From Escallonia rubra (taxonomy: Eukaryota; Streptophyta; Magnoliopsida; Escalloniales; Escalloniaceae): DNA of 64,000 nt. Shown here piece after piece: positions 48,651 to 62,000 of the stretch. Location: contig JAVXUO010003006.1 in assembly GCA_033065855.1 (NCBI GenBank), positions 124,001-188,000 of the forward strand, in the 5' to 3' direction. The translations under genes were made by a program, and so were the position numbers. The notes under the pieces were generated by a model. It worked only from the letters and a program-made list of their open reading frames with translations. It ran no database searches and was not told where the DNA came from. Each line of letters opens with the position of its first letter. Position 1 is the first letter of the stretch.

Positions 48651-50495
48651 AAACAGTATCTCAGTTTTTTAGAAATGATGTTGATCACTCCTTTATAATC
48701 ACTCCTTTAGAGTGATTTATAATCACTCTAGAAAAATAATTTGAATTTTGTGATCACTCCTTTATAATCAATTCTGTGATTTTTTTTTGGTACTGCGAGG
48801 CTTGTGGTTGTGACCTATAGGCAGGTATTGGTTATTGTGAAGAGGAAATGTAGGAATCTAGTTGTATGATGGAGTTGTTTGGTACAAATTATGTCACTAA
48901 AACTCCCTAAGCTAGCTATTCACTAAACCAGCCTTGAAGGTACTTATGAGTTATAGGGGAGGGACTTATGAGGTCAATCTCATACTATCTTACGTAAGTA
49001 CATGTGACTCGGCAAAGTATTGATTGAAGTTGAAGTGCACTGCTCACCAAGGAAGTGTTAGCGAGAAAGAACGGAAAAACCTACTAATTAACAAAAATAA
49101 AACCCCTCTTGTAATAAAAAAAAAAGGGGGCTACCAGACCGGCGCCCTATCGCCATCATCGCTGCCTGCACCACCCTCTGTTGCCGATTGAGGTGGCCGG
49201 CAACCGTCAGGAAATTCCGGTAGCGTCTACTGCGGCCGGCCACCAGTTGCCACTATTGAAAAATTTCACCGACCACCACCGACAGTCGGAGCTGCCGCCG
49301 ACCAATTGCACCAACCGCCTCCGCCCACCACTACTATCAAAATAAAGAAAATAGTTTTTGTAAAAAAAAAGATGTGAGTAATTTTTATTAAAAAAATAGA
49401 AACTAATTGTGTTAATCTGTATAAAATTGGGTTAATAAAGCCGGTTGGATTTAAATGGGATAGGGCAGGCGGGTTAAATCAAAGATGAAGCAATATAGAA
49501 ATTGGGCAATAAAAAAGGAACACAAGCAAATAAAGCCACAACCTTAAAAAATCCAGAGCACGTCTGGTCACACTAACAAAGGTAAAAGCTCATAAGCCAA
49601 AGGCAACTGTCAAAGAGAATTTGATTTTGAAACACTTGAACAACCAGCACTTGCACGCAACCATAAATGCGTCCCTGTACGTTACGACACTGCCAGTGAC
49701 TCGGTGGTTAACCGAGTCGCCGTCTGCAAAGTATTCCAGCGGCCTGTCCACGTCGCCATCAAGGATGCTTGCCTCGAGCTCATCCAACTCTCCGGCGGCG
49801 GCCGCGAGGTTCGGCCTCCAATCTCACGATTCCGCTCTGAATCCTTCTGTCACATAAGCTCTCACTGTTATAATCAAATGGTCAAATCAATTGTGGGATC
49901 ATGCAATATTTGCACTTGATATGGGTAAGTTATTTTTCAGATACTCACTTACCAATTTTGACTTCTGGTCTCTTGTAGTACTACTATATATTTATTTAAT
50001 ACAAATTTATAAGTTCGAAAGGACAACAATGTTCGTAAGTGATTGCATGGAAGTTATTATTGTTATTAAACGTTGATATGCTATTACAGCCATTGATTGA
50101 TTGCATGATCTATGGACACAAAGACATTAGAAAAGTCAAAAGAAAGCGAAGAGGAGGACACTCCTGTCAATCGTCATAAATAGATTGTAACAAATCATAT
50201 AGTAGTAGGTACATTTAAGTCGTCTCCGTACCACGGAGGCCAGTTCCGGGACCACATTACTGCAATTTATCTTTCGATTTAATTACTTGAGAAAGGCGCA
50301 CGCGCTTAAGCAAGACAAGCTGATTCATATGGCACCGTTCATCCCCGCAAAATAAACGTAGAGGGATCGTCGAATATTTGTGTTGTGGATTCGAGAAACT
50401 GTTTGATCTTAGCTCTTCAAATTCACAATTAAAAAAAATAATTTGAATTTTGAACTGATGAAGCTAAAAACTGTGAAAAAAAAAAAAAACAATGA
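48651..50495. other. Intergenic stretch with one weak coding candidate
   Basis: Mostly non-coding. 48680-48790 has short repeats around CACTCCTTTATAATC; 49130-49340 is a CCG/CCA-rich low-complexity patch. Confidence 0.5.
49590..49787 (-). CDS. Hypothetical coding segment, minus strand
   Basis: A 65-codon frame beginning MDELEASILDGDVDRPLEYF, preceded by LAAAAGEL in the same frame. It is more GC-rich and less biased towards simple residues than the surroundings, with an acidic, soluble-looking N-terminal half. The C-terminal half (CWLFKCFKIKF) may be intronic. I do not recognise the family; it may be a gene fragment or chance. Confidence 0.25.
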   Translation of the reverse strand: MDELEASILDGDVDRPLEYFADGDSVNHRVTGSVVTYRDAFMVACKCWLFKCFKIKFSLTVAFGL

Positions 50496-50499
50496 CCAT

Positions 50500-51325
50500 G
50501 ATACCGGAAGCTTTGTCTGAAGCTAAAATGGAGAAGATCGGAACACATTAGGCTCCTACATTATTGAGCTAATGTGCTGATCAAATACACGAAAACCCAC
50601 TGCCAACCGGATTTTGTATAGCTAACAAAAGAGTAAAACTAATAAATGTATCAGTGGGAACAATAGGATAATTGCAAAGAAAAAGTAAAATAAACCTAAA
50701 TGATTAGTGCGAAAAAATACATATGCATGATGCATCAGATTACGTAAGTATAACATGGCACAATTAAAAGCGAAGAAAACTAAAATGGTAAGTGAAGAAT
50801 GGCGTCTAGAGATCAAATTCGGGAGCACCAAGTAAAAATAATAGAATTGGGCTCTGAGAGAACACAGATGGAGAAGCTATATGTTTTGTTTTAAGTCTAA
50901 AAGAAGAGAAATATTTTTGGTGAAGTAATGATCTGATAAAGAAATATCAAAATATTAGAGGGGTGTTATTTTGGACTTAAATTTGGGAAATCCAACTGTT
51001 GGAACTTTTTAAAATAAAGTAAAAGAAAAAGGAGAGAAGGGGGTATCTTATATTAGAGAATTCAAACTCTATTTCTGATTTCTTAGTACGTAAGATTAGA
51101 AGAGGAAAAAAACGTGTAACACAAAAATCCATTTCCTAAAAAGATTGATACATTGGATAGTATAAGAAATAAGAGAATTATTTGTTGCCGACAATAACTG
51201 ATGTACTTACAAGTTATCACTTATTTGTGGCTCTCCTTTCCATCATTGACTTGTGGCTCGTTTTCCATATAAGGGGAATTTGTGGAAACAACATGCCCTG
51301 CCAGGAACAATTCGAGCAAGAGACA
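50500..51325 (+). promoter_or_regulatory. 5' flank and promoter of copy B
   Basis: Shares blocks with the other three flank copies (AGCTAAAATGGAGAAGATC, TACATATGCATGATGCATCA, GTACTTACAAGTTATC). Compared with copy 1 it lacks the 1.1-kb part that contains the hairpin. TATA box CATATAAG at 51266-51273, about 55 bases before the start codon. Confidence 0.65.
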
Positions 51326-53014
51326 ATGGGTGAAAAGTGTCTTCCTCTAAGTACTAAGCTTATTTTGCACCTCACTCTACTTTTCCTTTTCTGTCACGTT
51401 TGTTCCAAGTTTGCCTCCGCAGCAGCATTCTTGCCTGAAAGTGAAGGTATATTGGCCATCAACTCTCAAAGTCTTGATATACTTACGACTTGCTTTTAGT
51501 TCTTTGTTAATTGTTGGATTGTGGGCTTTTTTCCACTAGCATGATCTCTCTCTTCTATATTCTTACCATAAGAAGTAGATCAGAATCATTCTCAACGAGT
51601 CTATAAAAGTGATCTTCTTTTTTTTCATCGGGTTTGGCTGGAGACCAAAGATCTTGAGCAACCGATCCGGCTAAACATCTTAAAAGATAAAGAAGTATCA
51701 CTAATTTCTTCATGCTCGCTAAAAGTTCGAAAGAGAAATAAAAAATTTGAGGACGTTTCCTTGTGAAGTTTTGAATCTACAATCATATAGAGATACTATT
51801 TTCACTGCTAATATATTCACACTCTTTCATCTGTAGATAAAATGACAACACTTGACATTAAACTCATTATAACAAAGAAAAAAAAAGGTAAAAAACATAT
51901 AAAGGGGTAGAAATGACATTTTCATACAAACATTAGACGTTTATGCAAATACACAACCTAAGGCTTGTCAATGGATTTGATTAGGTTGGATTGGATCCAT
52001 AATGGATTGAATCTGAACCACAACCAACAGTATGTTAGTTCCAAAACTTTGATAAAATTGTATTTGGGACCCCCGTATGTTATCAAAGCTAGTTTGGTAT
52101 CGGAGAAGTTTAGGAAAAAAAATGTCAGTGTACGCGAATCAAATGGGTGGGTAGGATCACGTTTGGGCGTATGGATCAAGATCCAATATTTGGTGATCCA
52201 TTTTGACCCAATTCAACTTTAATTTAATTGGGTTGGATTTTTGATAATCTAATCCAATGAAATTCATCATTACGCCTAGTATAGATGTTGATGTACAGAA
52301 CCATTCAATAATAGAATGAAAAAACATAACTTTTTTCCATTCCTGGATACAACGAAAACTTTGAAAGCAAAGTGAGATATTCATGTTTTTGATAGACCAA
52401 CAGTATGCGTGGATCCTCTGCAAGGTATATATTTGTCGGTAAAACCATTAAGATAAGGATTTTTACTGCTCTAATGCGAAAATTCACTTTCTTTCATAAT
52501 CAGTGACCGCTCTTACCGACGTTAAGGAAAAGTTGAATTGGAAGGTTGGAGATCCATTTGGATTTGGCCCATCCATTTCAAGCAGCACTTGTAGCGATAA
52601 CAATTTCAACCTCAGCATCCAATGTAACTGCAGTTATGAGAACAGTAGTGTTTGCCATGTCACATCGTTGTAAGTATTTTTGCTTATTCTGTTTCAGTTA
52701 CACAATAGAATATCGTGGGTCATATATCCTCAACACTTGGTCCATGTCGAATGCAAAATTGAGAGAACGACAATACCCAAGGTGCTAGACTATATACACG
52801 CACAGATTGATTCAAAACGAATAGGCGTCATCACTAAAATTATCTTAGCGTAACACACTTTTAGCAACATACTTTTAAAACGGTGTTTAAATAGTAAGAA
52901 TATGTGCAAATAGCCCTTAACCTTACTTCTCATGTACTGTAGGGTCTTGAGGAGCCTAGATCTAACTGGGGTTATTTCCGAGGAAGTGGGACATCTTACC
53001 TACTTGGAATGGCT
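51326..53014 (+). CDS. Copy B: signal peptide, pre-LRR cap and first LRR (exons 1-3)
   Basis: Exon 1 encodes [11 protein letters not shown], a hydrophobic core ([15 protein letters not shown]) and [14 protein letters not shown], a typical secretory signal with cleavage expected near ASA-AA. Exon 2 (52504-52669) is the Cys-bearing cap with [20 protein letters not shown]; several N-glycosylation sequons occur. Exon 3 (52943-53014) is LRR 1 ([17 protein letters not shown]). The start ATG at 51326 is chosen because it opens the signal peptide and is preceded by GAGACA. Confidence 0.88.
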
Positions 53015-56000
53015 GTGAGTTCTTTCGAATATGATTATTTTCGAGGAAGTGGGAAACCAAGTTTTACATTTTTAGTGTCCTTATCTCTTACGTTAGCCAT
53101 TAGATTGATCTTTGTTCCTTCTTGTGCCATTCCCAGTGATCTATCCAAGAATAAATTGCATGGGTCCATACCTGCCTCATTAGGGAACTTATCATCCCTA
53201 CAAATCTTGTAAGTTCTCGTTAAACGCAACTTATATTGGCCATATACTGTATCTCGTTAAACGGCCAATTGACGGTTGAAAAAACTTTGGTTGTAATTGA
53301 AGTTGAAGAAAATTTATAGCCGTTGGGCCCCACCTAACCCACCAAATAAAAAAAAAGCAACAAATTAAATTTGTTTGATGGCATTTAACCAGTGATGTTA
53401 ACTTTAATTTCTTTGATCCGGCAAAATATATTATTTTTACTTGCACCAGCTTCGTGTGTGCTCTCAAAAAGCTAGCATAAGTAACCTGGCCGTGGTTCAA
53501 GTGATCATGGGTTTGAGAGGCTTGATTTTAGTTGATGTTGCTCTTGAAAAAAGAAAAGATCACAACCTTACATTGATTTCCAAATCCACGAGGGTGAGTA
53601 CTTCTTGGTGTTAATTGTCCGGTCGCATTGAAAGATCTACTATGGGGGTGGCTTGAAATCCTTATGATAGGCTCTGTCGCATGTAATGTTTCCTTGTTTT
53701 TATTACTTTAATTTACTACAAAGGAAAAAAGATGAAAAACATTATAGCCATAGCTTTAATAGTTGTGATGTTAATGGTAAATTGCTAACGATCAGGTATC
53801 TCTATCAAAATCAACTCACTGGATCCATACCAGAAAGTTTAGGGATGTTGCAATCTCTACAGCTACTGTAAGTATTCATCTATTACTTACAACGGTGCTT
53901 TATTTATTTAATTATTTGTTTTTGTGTGTGTGTGAACCCGAAAGTTTTAGGAAAGTTTACTCCTTGTATGACATTGATGGCACATTTTTCGTACTATTGA
54001 TTACCGTCGAAAGTTGTGCCACTAAATCTCGTTGCATGACGACGTTTATTATTTTGTAAAGTAGACTCATATTCTCAATTAACTAAAAAGTCAATTGTTA
54101 ATTAAGTCCACAACCACCTCCGATTAAAGAAACACCAAAATAAGAAAAAAGTAACAAAGTGTGCATAAATATGTTATATCATTGTACGATGCGGTCCATA
54201 TAATGGGACTTAATGCACCACATTTTTACAATGAAACATCAAAAGGAAGAAATGAAAGGAAAAAATACATATATAAAGTAGTGGGCTTGTAACAAAAATA
54301 TTGGGCTTACTTGTCAACCCAATATACTTGAACATTGGATTTTTTTTACCCAAATTTCGGTGCCAACAGACATCTCTACAGCCAGAAAGTTTTAGGGAAG
54401 TTTACGCCTTGTATGACACCTCTATAACCATGCTTGTGTATGTGTTTGTGATTACGTTTACGTTTGAGGGAGTGGTGACAAATTTGTTTAGTTAGCTCAA
54501 CTTTTCTACACTAATAATCTTAATATACCACTTGCAGCTATCTTGGCATGAATTTTCTTGAGGGCCCAATACCACCATCTCTTGGTTCAGTGTCATCTCT
54601 GACTTATTTGTAAGTATCATTCATCTGCATTACTGAAATCCAAATCTTTCTTGAATCTTGATCATGAGCTATGTAGCCATAGTAACAAATTCGGTATTCG
54701 GGAATTATTCAGTAAGTGACAATAATCCGGAATTCGGAGAATTAAGTCATTGAATCGGTAATAGTTCGGTGGAATAACAAAATTCGTATCGAAAATCGGG
54801 AGTAATTCGGTAAATAATCGTTCAGGTTACAATGATTTTAAGTGTATGAGATTTTGGAAAGTATGTAACTCAGATAACAAAAATTATAAGAAATCTTCTA
54901 TTCTTTAAGTGATGGATAAAAAAATGAAAGAGAATGTATGTTTGGTGCTTTATAATTACATGTGATTTATTAGAATATGTATTTACTTTTGCTAAAAGCC
55001 AATAGCAAATAGGGGGTGGTGTGATGGCACAAAGCTGTGGTAACAGCTGGAGATACCCGGGTTCGAATCTCACTGGACGAAGCCTTGCTTCTTTCATTTT
55101 AGAAAAAGGAGTTGGAACTTTAACTCGCGAGATATCGCGATAATTTCGTCAATCTCGCGATATTCGTGAGATGTTCGCGAATCTCGCGATTAAGACTTTC
55201 TAGCGCGATAAATTTACAAATATCACGATTTTTGTTATAATGTAGCATTTATGGAAGAAAGTAAAATATTGCATGGTCCGTATTATTGAATCCGATCATG
55301 CATCTTGAATCATCGAATATACCGAAAAAATAAATTTCAACTCCCTTTTCAACTCTTTTTAACGCCTGCTTCTGTTACATAAGCCTCCTCTAATCAAACG
55401 GTCTTTAATGACCATGTACAATTTACTGGGAAGAAAGACATGCACTTCTAGATTTCACTTTCAGGAAACAAGAAGTTCAGTGAATACCTTTTTCTTGGAA
55501 GACCTTTAGAAATATTGGAAGCCCTCCTGCGCGTGTCTCTAATCTACTTGTGCTAAGCGCTTAATTCTTGTGTTCAGTTGCGCTTCCCATTCTGTTTATT
55601 TGGTGCAGGTCAATGAGCTATAACTCTTTGTCTGGTCGTATACCTGATGTGTTGGGCAACCTATCCAAGTTAACATACTTGTAAGTAATCTGTATATTTT
55701 TGTCTCCTTATTATCTAAACTAGCGGCAAGGCACACGAGATATGTGTGTAATGTGTAATTTGCCTAACGTATTTATTATCTTGAGCTCAAACCCATTATT
55801 ATAAACATCGTTCATTTCTATATGCATTTGTACGAAAATTAAGTTGCTTTCACTTGATAGTAAGCTAGAAATTAGGTTTGCATATTGGCGTTATGAAAGC
55901 AACATAATACTATAAGGACATTATGACGGTCGGTTGCTAGAAATGCCTGATTATGGTCTATTGGTACGTACGGTTGACTTTTCAACTTTACAAATCATGT

Positions 56001-59000
56001 CATGATGCGGTTACTGAAATAATTTGGTAAATTTCAATAAAACATACGGAGTATTAATATCGAATGCGATAACTGATTTTTTACTCTCTTTTGTTATGCT
56101 GAAAGAGGATCTTCCCTTTAGATTTGATTAGCAAGGAACTTCTGGTGGCTATCCATAGTGCCTATCAGTAGCCTACAAACAAATGACATGTTACCTATAT
56201 TCCTGTTTAGGAAATTGGATGGAAGACCGTTAATTGGTAAATTGCACACCAAATTTGAAGTCTAGCACGCACGATCCCAAACTTTGGAAGTTATATGCCC
56301 AATTAATCCCCTGTTTTGACGTTTCTGCTAAGATGTTGGCACTCAAAGCATAAAAGTGCCTGATGATCAGTGCCTAATGTGTCAGAATTCTTGTGCTGGT
56401 ATCCGTTACTGCCTAATGTGTTGCTACTCTTAAGAAATTCCTTTGGCAGCATGATTTCTTATCTGAAGTCGCAAGGGAAATCTGAAGAATTCAATAGCAT
56501 CATCCACATTTCGTGCAGTGAATTTGAATCGGAACGAAAATTCTTCTTCTCCAATCGTGCATGCAGTTGTTTGTGCCTTTGAATTTTGTTGAAAGTGGTT
56601 TCATAGCACTTGCGTTTTACAGGGTTGTTTATCGAATTTTCCCTAGATTTTGGTGACACTACAATATATTTAACAAAAACAGAGGGGAGTTAGTACCCAT
56701 GAATCAGATTTGATGCTCATCTTTGTCTCTTTCGAAATGGAAGGAGCTTGGGAGAGAATCAACTCTCTGGTCAGCTTCCAGAAGGACTTGGAAATTTGAC
56801 GCAGCTTCAAGTTTTGTAAGTTCTTCAAAAGAACGTTTGCAAGTAGGAACATCAACGCAGAATGGAAGTAGATTGATACGTTCGTTGTTGTTTTGCAGCT
56901 CGGTGGGGTCGAATCATCTGACTGGGAAATTGCCCGACAGTTATGAGCAGCTCACGAACCTTGAGTCATTGTAAGTGCCACTTTCATGTAGGTTGCCTTT
57001 TGCATGATTCATGCAGTCACATATGTGTTAAATTAAAAGTGTTTCATTGATTAATGCAGTCACATAGGTGCCAACTATATCAGCGGTCAGATACCTCCAT
57101 ATATAAGCAAGTGGAGGAACATTGAAGTTCTGTAAGTTGGAATTCAGCTTTCATTTGCACATGCGAAGCGTCTTTCTTGTGTTTACCTATTCCACCATTT
57201 TTCCAACAACTCTGTGGTAACATAATGTAGATCAATACGTAGAAGAGTAGCATTTGACTTTTCCACCATATTTCGGAACGTTATTTGATTGCGTAAAAAT
57301 GCTCTTGTTTATTTTTTCTCTAGTAGACTTTTCAGATGCTCCAAGCTATGGTTGAAATGTGATTTGGTACTAAAATTTCGAGATAGAGGGCGTAACGATG
57401 AGAGGAAAATTCTAGACAGGGATTTGCTGAAATGATATCTTTCCATCTCAGGCTTCACTCTGGAATTCCCTTGTTTGCTCTAGCTCTAATTTTCTAAATA
57501 TAACATGCCTAATCAACTCAGGAGACAGCATTATGAAGAGAGGAGACGAGTTTTTCCATCGATCAAGGGCAGGGGATATGATAATGTCATATAGCTTGAT
57601 ATTATTATTGCTCAATATTTCTAGCTCAAAAATGTTTGCACTGATTACAGGATTTTCGAGGGAAATAAACTTCAAGGACCTATTCCTCAAGAGATTTTTA
57701 AGTTCCCCTACCTATACTATTTGTGAGTGCAGTATTTCATTTTTCCAGGAGCTTGATACCAGTGCTCATTCACATGGATATACGGCATGCATGTTGTAAA
57801 CTTGTGATGCCGAGTCTTCATGTGACACAGTTGCTTGTTTCAGGGCTATTAGTGACAGCTTCAACATCACATTGCCCCCAGAGGCAGACTTGCCCAATAT
57901 AGAAACCCTGTGAGTGGCCGATTGCATGTTGCCCTGCTATCTCTTGTATAGTAATTTCCTTGTGAAAATGCTATATTAAAACGAACAAGTTTTACAAAAC
58001 TTTGCTAAAAACCTGATATCTCACCCTGCCATATGTTATTAAGTAATAGATGCTCAATTGTTGGTTTATTACCGTGTCTCACTTCTTGGGACGTTTATAC
58101 AGGATTATGAGGAATTGCTCAATCATAGGTCAAATTCCAAAATACATTGGTAAAATGTCATCGCTAAAGCATCTGTAAGCCCCTTTTCAAGTTTTGTGTC
58201 TCACTCCCTTGCAATTTTTTCATCTGTAAGCACCTTTTCAGTAATAACGTGGAGCACGAAGAGCAAGAGGTTTTAATTCCCTAGTTACGCGACTTCACTT
58301 GCTTGGGCAGTTGGACTACCAGCTTGAAAGTTTAATCACATGATTGGACATCCCAAGTTTTTCCACGTTATCGTATGTCTGTTGGTCGGGACAGGTTAAG
58401 ATTCAATGGTGTGCTTCCAAGTATCTGAAAGCATGTCTCTATATGACTGAAGTAATTTTTTGCCTACGGCAAAATCTTACTAATTCTTCCTTTATCGTTA
58501 AATTTTCTTGTGCTTTGCCATTTTTATTGTACGTACTAGCGTCCGCTTTAATTCCGTTTTTCATTTAAGATGCTCCCGTTTTGCATGTCTTTTTCATATG
58601 CTCTGAACTTTGCAAAACTCTTCCCCAGCTCCCCTTCCCCTTCTTTAATTTCCGCCTTTCTCCAAAGGGGAAAAGAATTGATAATTATAGAAAAACTTTC
58701 AATACTCAAATTTTCAGTAAATAGTAAGTATCTCTTACATGTACTGCAGTGACTTGAGTTTTAATAGCTTAACGGGTGGAATTCCTTCGTCGCTTAGCCG
58801 ACTAAACCTAACCAACATGTAAGTTAGTTCTCTATATATATATTCCCTTGGCATTTTGCACAAGGCAAATCTTGTTTATGCTCGACGAGCTGAAGTTCAC
58901 CAGCCTTTATGTTTACACCTCAGGCTTCTTGCAAATAATGCGCTAAGTGAATCGATCCCTGACTGGGTCCCACATGTAGTCTCCAAAAAAGCGTAAGATT

Positions 59001-62000
59001 TGTTTATTAATTTTACCATTCATGTGCATCCTCTGCGGATTCTTTGAGTCAAAAAGTAGCAAAGATCTAGCTATTGCATATCGAGGTTTGAGACTAATTA
59101 GTGCTTGGTTGTTTGTCTGAGTGAAGGGCGGTCTCCCTTATGTTCATTATGTACCGAACACCTCTGGCTTCTTGCCTAAGGCGTTGCTACTCTAAATGCA
59201 TTTCTCATTTGTCTGGCTTTATCTTTAGTTTGAGCCAACACGGTAGGCTCATTAATAGTTGGCTTTTATATTATAGGAGAAAAATGAAAATATGTTGTTG
59301 CTAGTGAGGCTCGAAGTCGAGACCTCATTAATCCAACAATCCAGTCCCTCGTGAAATGGGTTTCCAAAACCAACAAAAGAGCAAATTGCTCTTTTTAAAA
59401 ACAGGCCTTCTTTTTAAAGTGTTGGGCCCAAAAAAAAAAATGAAGTCCAACCAAACACCCCATTTTTTTTGGGCTTTTGAGAAATTTAAAAATTGGGCCA
59501 AAAAAGAGCCAAAAAAATTGGTGTCAAACGAGGCCTAAGTTTCCGGTTTGTGGATGCCTTAAACGCATACTATCTTTTGAGCTGTTCATTATTCCAGTAT
59601 ATTATGAGCTGCTCTGTCACCTTTTCCTGTGAATGTCTACCGTGCAGGGATTTTTCCTACAATAACTTTACCAATGTGAGCTTCACAAAACCAGGCCATC
59701 TGGATCTGTAAGGAGCTGTGCTTCTATCATTTTCTCTTCTTTATTGCTCCAGTTGCCTTCCCGATTTCATTGTGAGAATTTCTCCATTCTTTCAGGAATT
59801 TATTTGCATGCTGCACAGCAGATACTCCAAATATGTATGTCTACCTCTTCTCTATCTAATAATTGAGGAGTACTGAATAATTTCTTACATTTACATACCT
59901 TTCGGACATTCTTTAGGACTTTTGAACAGAAGACAACAGAACAATGTCGTCGCGACAAGTCACAATGTAAGCTCACTAAACTTCTTTTGCTTAAAGGAGT
60001 TTTCTATTATTTTTTAGTGAGCTTTCTTTTTTATGAAGCTACTGGAATAATTTATTTCCATGACAATACGCACTTAATGTGATATACTTTGTTACATCGA
60101 CTCGGTACGAGTGCCCAAGTCGGATTCATGTTCAAGTGTCGGAATTTTCAAAACTCAAGTTTCGGGAACATGGCAAAATATTTCTATCTATTATTAGTTT
60201 TTTAGTCACTCCTTACGTAACATGTATTTTCTGTGATGCACGGTGTTTCATTTGAAATCATATCTCACTCTTAATTACTCCTTAGGTAACATGATAGTTA
60301 CTCCTTAGGTAATATGTTACTTGTGAATACAATTTCTCGTACGCCAACGCAATAATATAAAAGAAATTCAGGTGCTGCTAGACCCATTTCTTGATCCATA
60401 ATTCCCTATTAAATACTTTTTATTTGTTCGATATGTTTTCCTTCTTGCAGAAATGGGAATGTCAGTCATCAATTACATTGTAGAGAATTAAGAAACTCTG
60501 TAAATATGGATGTTAACAGTACGAATGAGTAAATTGGGACTTTGCTTGCCTTTCTCATTACATATCTTTAGTGATAAAAACAGGAGCGCAAGCCCATTTC
60601 TTGATCCATAATCCCATATTAAGTACTTTTTATCTGTTCGATATGTTCACCTTCTTCCATAAACGGATATGTCACCGATCCATTACACTGTAGAAAATTA
60701 GGAAATTATGAATATTACAGATTCGGAATAGACAACTTTGCTTGCCTTTCTCATTACAGATCTTTAGTAAGTGGTAAAAGGTGGAGTCAGGTTACCATTT
60801 CCACAGTTACATATTCTTCTCAAATCTACAATAGTCTTTTCCTTCCCTTCTTCGATGTTCATTATTCTTTTAGCTTTTAATTCAAAATGCCCATATTCAT
60901 GCCAAAGTGGAGTCATAGTGGTTTGATACTCATCTTTTTGCAGATGATTCGTTGTATATAAATTGTGGAGGGGAGCCTGTACAGACGACGAATGGGAGCG
61001 ACTATGTTGGAGACAATGAAACGAAATCTTTCTATGTTAGTTCAAATAATAACTGGGCTTACAGTTGTTCTGGAACCTTCAAGTCCGACACTGCCAATTC
61101 CAGTGATTACGTGAAGAACACGTCATGTGGAATTTCTAATGATATATATGTAACGGCTCGTACTTGTCCTGTCTCTCTTAAGTATTACGGGTTTTGTCTT
61201 CATAAAGGCAATTACACGGTGACACTTCATTTTGCTGAGATAGTTTATTCCGAGAAGGAAGATTATAGCAGCTTAGGTGAACGTGTATTTGACGTCTATA
61301 TTCAGGTAGTGGTTTTTTATTTTATTTTTTGTCGTAGTTTCATTTCACTATTACAAACACTATAAGGAACTCCTGTCCAATTGCAAACACTTTAAGGAAC
61401 TCTTGTTCAGGATGACAAAGTGCTGGAGAATTTCAAACCCAAAGCCGCGGCAGGCAGTGCAAAGAAAGAAGTGATTTGCACTTTTAACGCTTCAGTGAAA
61501 CAAGATCATACGTTACGTATCCACCTTTACTGGGCTGGCAAAGGATCTTTGTTCACCCCACCTGCTACTAATGGACCTTTGATATCAGCAATATCGGTCA
61601 CACGTGGTATGAAGTCTCCCTAGTATCCATTTATATATTTTCCTGTTGATGAAGTACGGTAATAATTTGATTTGCTCGTATCAATTTTGATTAACCTCAG
61701 AACGCAAAGGTCACAATGGGGGCAAGCTATCAGCACTTCACATAACATTGATTGCAGTAGCCTCAGTCACCTTCAGTTTGTTTCTTACTCTACTGTGTTT
61801 ATGGCATATGGGTTGGCTTGGACGCAAAAGGTTTCCTGATGAAGGTGAGATCAAACACTGAACAACTTAATGTTGGACAACCCCCGCGACACCCCCCTAA
61901 CCCAAAACCCCTCCACCCCCCACCCTAATGCTTTTTTATGATTTAATGACTTTCTGGGAAATCATGACATCCAAACCTCTGGTGTTTGTCTTGGAACAGA

